Shown here: piece after piece, positions 57,309 through 64,000 of the stretch | How the letters are laid out: every line of letters starts with the position of its first letter | Position numbering within the stretch: position 1 is the stretch's first letter | Source: Thiothrix eikelboomii | GTDB lineage: Bacteria > Pseudomonadota > Gammaproteobacteria > Thiotrichales > Thiotrichaceae | Reading direction: 5' to 3' | Assembly: GCF_900167255.1 (NCBI RefSeq) | Contig: NZ_FUYB01000012.1 | Span: 43,501 to 107,500, forward strand | Length of the DNA stretch: 64,000 nt | The notes under the pieces: generated by a model | Database searches by the model: none | Told to the model about the DNA's origin: nothing | What the model saw: only the letters and a program-made list of their open reading frames with translations | Position numbers and translations under genes: made by a program

Positions 57309-58613
57309 ATGGCACAAATCTCACGCAGAAATTTTCTGAAAATGGGCGCAGGCCTTGGCACTTTAGGCTTGATGGGTCTTCCCTCTTTATCCTTTGGCGC
57401 AGCTGCAAAAGTTGTCGTCATCGGGGGCGGAAGTGGCGGTGCAACTGCGGCCCGCTATATCAAGCGTTATGATCCTAGCGTTGAAGTCACCCTCATTGAG
57501 CGCAATGAAACCTATTACACCTGCTATATGAGCAATGAAGTCTTGGCTGGTGAGCGCACAATGGAGCAAATCAGCTTCGGCTATGATGGCCTGCGTAAAG
57601 TGGGGGTCAATGTAGTGATTGATGAGGTCACTAAAGTTGATCCTGCTGCGAAAAAAGTCACGACCAGCAAAGGTGAGTTTGCTTACGATAGATTGATAGT
57701 GTCCCCCGGTACCGATTTAAAGTGGGATGCGATTGAAGGCTATACGGAAGAAGCGTCTAAAGAGATTCCTCATGCTTGGAAAGCAGGTGAACAAACCAAG
57801 ATTTTACGTGCTCAACTCGAAGCGATGGCTGATGGTGGTGTAGTGGTCATTACCGCGCCAGCCAATCCGTTCCGTTGCCCACCCGGGCCTTATGAGCGTG
57901 CTAGTTTGATTGCTCAATACCTGAAAGAGAAAAAACCAAAATCTAAAATCATTATTTTAGATGCTAAGCCTAACTTCGCTAAGCAAGACTTATTCATGCA
58001 AGGTTGGGAAAAGCTCTATGGCTATAAGACCGACAATAGCCTGATTTCATGGAAAGGTTTAGAAGATCAAGCCAATGCAACTAAAATAGATGTGGCTACC
58101 CGCACGGTGACAACTGAATTTGGTGATACCGTTAAAGCAGATGTATTGAATGTGATTCCAGCACAAAAAGCGGGTAAGCTCGCCTTTGATATTGGTTTGA
58201 CCAGTGATGCAGGCTGGTGTCCAGTGGATTTCAAAACCTTTGAATCAACGATTCACAAAGATATTTATGTGATTGGTGATGCCTGTATTGCGGGTGCTAT
58301 GCCGAAGTCAGGCTATTCCGCCAATTCTCAAGGCAAAACTGCCGCCGCCGCTGTAGTTGCTTCTTTGCGCTCCATTGAATTACCTGAGACCTCACATATC
58401 AATACTTGCTACAGCTTAGTCGGCAAGAGCTACGGTATTTCGGTTGCGGGCGTCTATCAAGTTGGTAAAACTGAAGACGGTAAAACCTCCATTATTTCGG
58501 TCAAAGACTCTGGTGGTGTCTCCGCAAAAGACGGTGATGAGGGTGTCCGTGCCACTGAAGCAGCCTACGCACAAGGTTGGTATAAGAACATCACTCAAGA
58601 AATATTTGGCTAA
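57309..58613 (+). CDS. fccB: Flavoprotein subunit of flavocytochrome c sulfide dehydrogenase
   Basis: 434 residues. A twin-arginine signal ([11 protein letters not shown]) and the FAD-binding [18 protein letters not shown]72 in [10 protein letters not shown] corresponds to the Cys that carries FAD covalently in the Allochromatium enzyme; C190 ([10 protein letters not shown]) and C367 (NTCYSLVG) correspond to the redox disulfide that reacts with sulfide. The spacing of the three cysteines agrees with that enzyme. It oxidises sulfide to sulfur or polysulfide. Confidence 0.93.
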   Translation: MAQISRRNFLKMGAGLGTLGLMGLPSLSFGAAAKVVVIGGGSGGATAARYIKRYDPSVEVTLIERNETYYTCYMSNEVLAGERTMEQISFGYDGLRKVGVNVVIDEVTKVDPAAKKVTTSKGEFAYDRLIVSPGTDLKWDAIEGYTEEASKEIPHAWKAGEQTKILRAQLEAMADGGVVVITAPANPFRCPPGPYERASLIAQYLKEKKPKSKIIILDAKPNFAKQDLFMQGWEKLYGYKTDNSLISWKGLEDQANATKIDVATRTVTTEFGDTVKADVLNVIPAQKAGKLAFDIGLTSDAGWCPVDFKTFESTIHKDIYVIGDACIAGAMPKSGYSANSQGKTAAAAVVASLRSIELPETSHINTCYSLVGKSYGISVAGVYQVGKTEDGKTSIISVKDSGGVSAKDGDEGVRATEAAYAQGWYKNITQEIFG

Positions 58614-58636
58614 GCATCTTCTTAGCTAAATGGGCG

Positions 58637-58699
58637 AACGATACGCTTAGCTACTGACTGCCTGTTAAACCACAGCCAGCAGTTGATAAGCGTATCGTT
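58637..58699. repeat. Long inverted repeat between fccB and the SLC13 gene
   Basis: AACGATACGCTTA (58637-58649) and TAAGCGTATCGTT (58687-58699) are perfect 13-bp complements 37 bases apart; the inner part pairs further but imperfectly. It sits between two convergent genes and could end transcription from both, or be a small mobile repeat. Confidence 0.7.
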
Positions 58700-58749
58700 G
58701 CTGTTAAACCTCATCCCAGTCAGTTGCGACTTTCCCCACCCAGTTCAAC

Positions 58750-60513
58750 CTATAAAGGCCAAAAGACTAGAATCATCGGAATATTTACCATCCCTGCGAT
58801 CAGACTCATCGGCACGCCAATTTTTAAATAATCGAGGGTTCGATACCCCCCCGGCCCATAAACCATTAAATTAGTTTGATAACCAATCGGGGTCATAAAG
58901 CTGGCTGAAGCTGCAAACATCACCGCGATCGCAAATGGCATAATACTCACACCGCTTTGCTCAGCCACCGCACTGCAAATAGGAAACATTAAAACAGCTG
59001 CGGCATTATTCGTAATCAACTCAGTAAAAATAACCGTCATAAGATAAATTAATACCAAGGCGATTAAGGGAGTTATATTACTGTTAGCCATTAAACTATC
59101 CGCGACTGTTTTTGCAGCTCCCGTTTTTTCAAGTGCTTCCCCCAATGCAAAAGAAGCACCGATCACTGTCAAGACGGTAAAATCAATCGAGCGTCTTGCC
59201 AAGCCCGCATTCATGCAGCGTGTAATCAGCATCACCCCTGCTGCCAACCAAGCGGCTTCTAAAATAGGGATAATCTCAAACGCGCTTAATAGCACCATCG
59301 CTGCGAGAATACCTAAGGCTAAATAGGTCTTTTGAAAATTAGGCGGGCTGGAGTTCTCTAAAGCACTGACTAACAGAAAATCTTTACGAAACCGGAATTG
59401 ATTAGCGAACTCTTTATTCGCTTCCAATAATAAAGTATCCCCCACTCGCAGGCGGGTATTTAAACCTTTGTCAGGTAATTTATCTTTACCTCCCCGCGCT
59501 ACGGATAAGACCACGGCTTGGTAATACCCGAGAAAGTCACATTCCTCAATCGACATCCCCAAAAACGGAAACTCAGGCCCCACCACAACCTCAACTAAAC
59601 GACGACGGTAATGAGCCACGGCTAAGCGTTGAATATCCTCATTAGCGGGTTGCAAGCCCGCAATACTACGCAACTCATGAGCACAGCGAGGTGCACCAAT
59701 AAAAGACAGACGATCTCCTTTTTTCAAAACAAAATCATGGGGCGGTGATTGAGTTACCTCCCCCTCTTGCTCGACCTCCGCCAAATAGCCATAACCTAGA
59801 TTAGTCAAACCGGCTAAGGCGAGGGTTTTTCCTTCTAAGGGACTATCTACCACCATCTCGACATGGTACTCGCGCACCTTATCGACATCCTCAGTAATCC
59901 CTTGACTATCGGGCAATAACCGATTGCCAAAGATCAGTAAAAACGAACCACAGACCAGTAACAAGGTTAAGCCTACCCCGGTAATATCAAACATAGCTAA
60001 CCCGGGCAAGCCCTCTTTTTGCAGCAAACCATTCACGATCAAATTAGTACTCGTGCCAATCAAGGTACAAGTCCCACCAAGAATACTGATATAACTTAAG
60101 GGCAGTAAAAGTTTAGAGGGAGGTAGCTTGAGACGCTTACACCATTCCTGAACAGCCGGAATCAACATGGCAACAACCGTCGTATTATTCAAGAAAGCAC
60201 TTAAGGTTGCTGTCGGTACTAACATTCTAAACTGAGCACCGCGCACCGTAGTCGGCTGACCGAGGAGGCGACGGGTGATGTATTGAATAGCCCCAGTCTC
60301 TCTTAAACCCGCCGCAACAATATATAAAGCCGCAATCGTCATCAGACCCGTGTTTCCAAAACCTGCAAACGCCTCATTGGGTTCTAAAATACCGATGACC
60401 AATAAAAAAACGAGGCCTGCCATCAAAATCAGGTCAGCTGCTATTTTCGAAAACGCTAGCATGCCTAACACGGTTAATACCGTCAAAATAGCAACAATGG
60501 CTTCCCAGCTCAT
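58750..60513 (-). CDS. SLC13-type anion transporter with RCK_C domains, copy 1
   Basis: 587 residues from the ATG at 60513 (GGAG 8 bases upstream; an earlier ATG at 60531 is not preceded by a good site). Membrane helices at both ends of the protein; in the middle two TrkA-C/RCK_C domains (YHVEMVVDSPLEGKTLALAGL; VVGPEFPFLGMSIEECDFLG). Motifs FLNNTTVVAMLIP, GTSTNLIVNG and ITNNAAAVLMFP are those of the DASS/SLC13 family. Substrates may be sulfate or other divalent anions, and the fccAB neighbour makes a sulfur anion plausible. It is a close copy of the gene at 60683. Confidence 0.85.
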   Translation of the reverse strand: MSWEAIVAILTVLTVLGMLAFSKIAADLILMAGLVFLLVIGILEPNEAFAGFGNTGLMTIAALYIVAAGLRETGAIQYITRRLLGQPTTVRGAQFRMLVPTATLSAFLNNTTVVAMLIPAVQEWCKRLKLPPSKLLLPLSYISILGGTCTLIGTSTNLIVNGLLQKEGLPGLAMFDITGVGLTLLLVCGSFLLIFGNRLLPDSQGITEDVDKVREYHVEMVVDSPLEGKTLALAGLTNLGYGYLAEVEQEGEVTQSPPHDFVLKKGDRLSFIGAPRCAHELRSIAGLQPANEDIQRLAVAHYRRRLVEVVVGPEFPFLGMSIEECDFLGYYQAVVLSVARGGKDKLPDKGLNTRLRVGDTLLLEANKEFANQFRFRKDFLLVSALENSSPPNFQKTYLALGILAAMVLLSAFEIIPILEAAWLAAGVMLITRCMNAGLARRSIDFTVLTVIGASFALGEALEKTGAAKTVADSLMANSNITPLIALVLIYLMTVIFTELITNNAAAVLMFPICSAVAEQSGVSIMPFAIAVMFAASASFMTPIGYQTNLMVYGPGGYRTLDYLKIGVPMSLIAGMVNIPMILVFWPL

Positions 60514-60682
60514 AGGCAGTTCTCCAATCAATTTACTGCTTAAAAATTACTTAGAAAATAATCTCATCATGTCATTATGACCAGTTAATCATCAAATAAA
60601 AAAATCCTATCTTTAAAATCCTAGCGACAAAATAGAACAATGCTTAAAGGAATAAGAGATCGACTTTTTGGGTTTATTCAGT

Positions 60683-62446
60683 TTATAAAGGCCAGAAAAT
60701 TAAAATCATCGGGATAGTGACGCATCCTGCTAAGATATTCATTGGAATACCTATTTTCAAATAATCAAGGGTTCGATAGCCTCCAGGCCCATAGACCATT
60801 AAATTAGTTTGATAACCAATTGGGGTCATAAAGCTGGCTGATGCAGCAAACATGACCGCGACAGCAAACGGCATCATACTCACACCACTTTGCTCAGCCA
60901 CTGCACTACAAATCGGGAACATCAAGACCGCTGCAGCATTATTCGTAATAACCTCCGTAAACAAGGAGGTCATGATATAGATTAAAATCAAAGCTAACAC
61001 AGGAGTCATCGTGCTATGGCTCATTAAACTATCTGCCATAAATTTAGCAGCCCCCGTTTTATCCAAAGCCTCACCCAAGGCAAAGGAAGCACCGATCACC
61101 GTTAACACCGTAAAATCAATCGAGCGCCTTGCCAAGCCTGCATTCATACAGCGCGTAATCAGCATCACGCCCGCTGCCAACCAAGCCGCCTCTAAAATAG
61201 GGATAATCTCAAATGCACTTAATAGCACCATCACCGCGAGAATACCTAAGGCTAAGTGAGTTTTCTTAAAATTGGGTGGGCTAGAATCCTCTAAAGCACT
61301 GACTAGCAGGAAGTCTTTGCGGAAGCGAAATTGGTTGGCAAACTCTTTATTTGCTTCTAACAATAAAGTATCACCGATTTGAATGCGTGAATGTAAACCT
61401 TTATCAGGTAACTTGTCTTTCCCCCCCCGTGCCACGGATAAGACCACTGCTTGGTAATACCCCAAGAAATCACACTCTTCAACCGTCATATCTAAGAAGG
61501 GAAACTCAGGCCCTACCACCGCCTCAACCAAGCGTCGGCGATAATGTGCAACCGCTAACCGCTGGATAGCTTCATTGGCTGGCTGCAAACCCGCAATACT
61601 GCGCAATTCATGAGCACAGCGGGGAGCACCGATAAAAGACAGACGATCTCCTTTTTTCAAAACAAAATCATGAGGAGGACTTTGAATTAACTCGCCATCA
61701 TGCTCCACCTCCGCTAAATAACCATAACCTAGATTGGTCAAACCGGCTAAGGCCAAGGTTTTCCCCTCTAAGGCACTATCCACAATCATTTCGACATGGT
61801 ATTCGCGCACCTTATCGACATCCTCAGTGATACCTTGGCTATTAGGTAACAATCGGTTGCCAAAAATCAGTAAAAATGAACCACCTGCTGCTAATAACAC
61901 TAAACCGACACCGGTAATATCAAACATACCCAGCTCAGGGAAACCATTTTTTTGCAACAGGCCATTGACTACCAAGTTAGTGCTAGTACCAATCAAAGTA
62001 CAAGTGCCCCCTAAAATAGTCACATAGCTCAATGGCAGTAAGAGTTTTGAGGGCGGTAATTTTAAGCGCTTGCACCACTCTTGAATGGCTGGAATCAACA
62101 TGGCAACAACGGTCGTATTATTCAAAAAAGCACTTAAAGCTGCGGTCGGTACTAACATCCGAAATTGAGCACCACGCACGGTAGTCGGCTGACCCAGTAA
62201 ACGCCGGGTGATGTATTGAATAGCCCCGGTTTCTCTTAAACCCGCAGCAACAATATACAAAGCCGCAATCGTCATTAGGCCGGTATTCCCAAAGCCTGCA
62301 AACGCTTCCTTGGGTTCTAAAATGCCAGACACGAGGAGAAAAATCAGAGCTGCCATCAAAATGAGATCAGCCGCAATCTTTGACAGTGCTAACATACCTA
62401 GCACCGTCAACACAGTCAAAACGGCGACAATAGCCTCCCAATTCAT
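60683..62446 (-). CDS. SLC13-type anion transporter with RCK_C domains, copy 2
   Basis: 587 residues from the ATG at 62446 (GGAG 8 bases upstream), exactly the length of copy 1; an upstream ATG at 62479 is rejected on this ground. The two proteins agree over almost the whole length and differ in scattered positions (for example VTILGG versus ISILGG) and near the C-terminus. A tandem duplication is the simplest reading. The two-copy set may differ in affinity or regulation. Only 169 bases separate the genes. Confidence 0.85.
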   Translation of the reverse strand: MNWEAIVAVLTVLTVLGMLALSKIAADLILMAALIFLLVSGILEPKEAFAGFGNTGLMTIAALYIVAAGLRETGAIQYITRRLLGQPTTVRGAQFRMLVPTAALSAFLNNTTVVAMLIPAIQEWCKRLKLPPSKLLLPLSYVTILGGTCTLIGTSTNLVVNGLLQKNGFPELGMFDITGVGLVLLAAGGSFLLIFGNRLLPNSQGITEDVDKVREYHVEMIVDSALEGKTLALAGLTNLGYGYLAEVEHDGELIQSPPHDFVLKKGDRLSFIGAPRCAHELRSIAGLQPANEAIQRLAVAHYRRRLVEAVVGPEFPFLDMTVEECDFLGYYQAVVLSVARGGKDKLPDKGLHSRIQIGDTLLLEANKEFANQFRFRKDFLLVSALEDSSPPNFKKTHLALGILAVMVLLSAFEIIPILEAAWLAAGVMLITRCMNAGLARRSIDFTVLTVIGASFALGEALDKTGAAKFMADSLMSHSTMTPVLALILIYIMTSLFTEVITNNAAAVLMFPICSAVAEQSGVSMMPFAVAVMFAASASFMTPIGYQTNLMVYGPGGYRTLDYLKIGIPMNILAGCVTIPMILIFWPL

Positions 62447-62772
62447 AGGTTCTACTCCTACTAACATGATCTTTGTCAAACTGGGGCATTATGCAACTCT
62501 AAAGATAAGCTTAAAAAGTGATATTTTTAAAATTTAATATCTATTAAAGTGATAATGAAATTAGTAAAGTTAGAAATCCCCACGACCTGTACGCTGATCC
62601 AGCAAACTCCACTAGTCATGCTAGACTTGGTTAAAGAGGAGATTTGGGTGAGAATCTTAGAGAACTGGAATTAAGTCACTGAAATACGATTAAAAACTAT
62701 GTCACGCTTTCAGTCAGGTTCGGCCTTTTCAGCTCAAATTGAACCAATATCGTTTATTTAAGGGTTAAGATC
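62447..62772. other. Intergenic region with one unconvincing short ORF
   Basis: 326 bases between the divergent SLC13 gene and the exported protein at 62773. AT-rich around 62510-62560 (possible promoters). The only open frame of note is at 62555-62674. Confidence 0.5.
62555..62674 (+). CDS. Short ORF, unrecognised
   Basis: 39 codons starting MKLVKLEIPTTCTLIQQTPL and ending with RILENWN. No ribosome site stands out and the family is not recognised. It could be a gene remnant or chance. Confidence 0.2.
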   Translation: MKLVKLEIPTTCTLIQQTPLVMLDLVKEEIWVRILENWN

Positions 62773-63405
62773 ATGTTTGCTAAACCACTCCCATTCTTAT
62801 CAGCCCTGCTTTGCACTAGTTTGTTAGCGACCACTTTAGTGCAAGCAGCACCCAATCAAGCGCCAAAGCCAAATGCTAAACCGCGTAATAACTTTGAAAC
62901 CCAAATTATTAAGCTAGACGCACGGGTGCATGGTGCAGATAATCCGATTCGTTTGAACCTGCCTCAAGGTAGCTACGAAGTAAAACCTGTCAGCAAAGCA
63001 GCGGGCGGGCAGTATGAAGCTTGGAGTGTTTGGGATCGTACCAATTGCCCACGCAGCAAAGGCTGCCCACGCCTTGTCCCTACTCGCTTTACCGGCATGC
63101 ATAATAATTATTATGTGAGTTCAGCTCAGTTGAGCCAAGTCATCGTCGATGGCAAAGCCTTGCCTATCGTGAAAGAGATTCCACAATACCGCAGCACCAG
63201 TTACTTCTTACAAAATGGCGGCAACCGTGCATATGAGGTTACTGAGAACTTTACCTATCCAGACGAAGCCTCTGCTCTAGCAGCCGCTAAAGCCTCCACA
63301 TTTAGCCTTGATAAAGACAGCCAAGTTGCTTTTATGCTGTTAGATTTAAGCCGTAGCACCGATAACCGGGGTGGTATGACCTTGCAAGTACGGAAAATTA
63401 ACTAA
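62773..63405 (+). CDS. Exported protein of unknown function
   Basis: 210 residues. The signal peptide ends after LVQA (about 26), followed by a Pro/Asn/Lys-rich linker and a compact part with one CPRSKGC pair and strands such as VAFMLLDLSRSTDNRGGMTLQVRKIN. No family recognised. It precedes, by 36 bases, the alpha/beta-hydrolase lipoprotein gene, so the two may form an operon. Confidence 0.6.
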   Translation: MFAKPLPFLSALLCTSLLATTLVQAAPNQAPKPNAKPRNNFETQIIKLDARVHGADNPIRLNLPQGSYEVKPVSKAAGGQYEAWSVWDRTNCPRSKGCPRLVPTRFTGMHNNYYVSSAQLSQVIVDGKALPIVKEIPQYRSTSYFLQNGGNRAYEVTENFTYPDEASALAAAKASTFSLDKDSQVAFMLLDLSRSTDNRGGMTLQVRKIN

Positions 63406-63441
63406 TTGATCACTCGATTGACTCAAGCGGAGTTGTAAGCC

Positions 63442-64000
63442 ATGAGAGCTATTGAACCAAGCCCCCTAAAAGTACCACTCATCACTGTCTCTATTTTGCT
63501 AGTGCTAAGTTGTGCCAAGGTCAATGCGGCAACTCCAAATGCTAAAGCCAATGCTCAAAAACTAGCAAGTTTCACCTCTGAGCAGATTAGTACCGCCGTC
63601 AGTGATTTAGGTATATCCATACCGGATGCATTGTTTAAGTATTCTGTGAGTCTATATCGCCTAAATTATCCCACTATTGATGGCTATGGCAAAAAAGTTA
63701 TTGCCTCAGGTGTGATCGCGATTCCAAGCAAAGGCATAAATATGCCAAGCCCGCTTTTGAGTTTCCAACATGGTACGATCTTTCAGGATAAAGAAGCACC
63801 TAGCAATGATCTAAATCCTGGAGCACCACCCGCTATTCTAGCTTCATTAGGTTATATCACGGTGGCTGCAGATTACGTGGGCTACGGTCAGTCAAAAGGC
63901 AAAGCCCATCCTTATTTACTCAAAAAACCGTCTGCACGGGCTGTGACTGATTTTATTAAACACGCTACTCATTGGTTAAAGCAAACTAATATTAGCCTAA
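63442..64000 (+). CDS. Alpha/beta-hydrolase lipoprotein, partial (C-terminus beyond window)
   Basis: 186 codons to the window edge. A signal with lipobox VLSC gives a lipidated Cys at about 24. Next come the early strands of an alpha/beta-hydrolase: SGVIAIPSKG, LLSFQHGTI (oxyanion-hole segment) and VAADYVGYGQSKGKAHPYLL, as in secretory lipases. The nucleophile Ser, expected about 40 residues later, is not within the window. It may be an esterase or lipase held on the outer membrane. Confidence 0.75.
   Translation, partial: MRAIEPSPLKVPLITVSILLVLSCAKVNAATPNAKANAQKLASFTSEQISTAVSDLGISIPDALFKYSVSLYRLNYPTIDGYGKKVIASGVIAIPSKGINMPSPLLSFQHGTIFQDKEAPSNDLNPGAPPAILASLGYITVAADYVGYGQSKGKAHPYLLKKPSARAVTDFIKHATHWLKQTNISL

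Overview
The window comes from a Gram-negative gammaproteobacterium, most likely a sulfur-oxidising, surface-associated one of the Thiothrix/Thiotrichales kind. The grounds are a flavocytochrome c sulfide dehydrogenase pair (fccA-fccB) next to two SLC13-type anion transporters, a complete type IV pilus set (pilSR, pilA, pilBCD), a group 2 (KpsMTED) capsule exporter, and gammaproteobacterial ubiE, ubiJ, msrPQ, rppH and tmcA. The genus is inferred from gene content, not proven. No rRNA, tRNA, CRISPR array or intact insertion sequence was seen.

Layout. 1-4870, minus strand: a cut-off sulfotransferase, a GT-B glycosyltransferase, a lipoprotein with Asp-box (sialidase-like) repeats, and an exported protein of unknown function. 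5329-10777, plus strand: five tightly packed genes for exported proteins. Four are paralogues of the catalytic domain of copper amine oxidase (CuAO). They alternate between a form that has lost the catalytic residues (A) and a form that keeps the copper ligands, the cofactor tyrosine and the catalytic Asp (B). The fifth, in the middle, looks like the N2-N3 region of a CuAO made as a separate protein. The order is A1-B1-N-A2-B2. This split, duplicated CuAO operon is the most unusual system in the window.

10787-20409, minus strand: a capsule operon (lipoprotein, KpsM, KpsT, KpsE, KpsD, sulfotransferase, and a 1402-residue sulfotransferase/coiled-coil/GT4/GT2 fusion), suggesting a sulfated surface polysaccharide. 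20550-26958: housekeeping genes, namely a pteridine-reductase-like SDR, a MidA methyltransferase, UppP, and the nadE-glnB-tmcA operon with a TmcA lacking its usual C-terminal tail. 27020-31704: pilS-pilR, then a sigma-54 promoter, pilA, a terminator and a second pilin.

31721-43263: a glycan locus (GT-C membrane protein, glycosyltransferases, flippase, methyltransferases, TviB-type dehydrogenase and a broken MBOAT gene) lies between pilA and pilBCD (43437-47380). It probably makes a pilin-linked or surface glycan. 47402-58613: a NIF3-like protein, a giant Gly-rich repeat protein, ubiE, msrPQ, a SCO protein, ubiJ, rppH, a HAD phosphatase, an aminotransferase, an omega-amidase, a decayed toxin-antitoxin locus and fccAB. 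58750-64000: a tandem pair of SLC13/RCK transporters, an exported unknown, and a cut-off alpha/beta-hydrolase lipoprotein.

All assignments come from reading motifs and gene order by eye. No database search was run.
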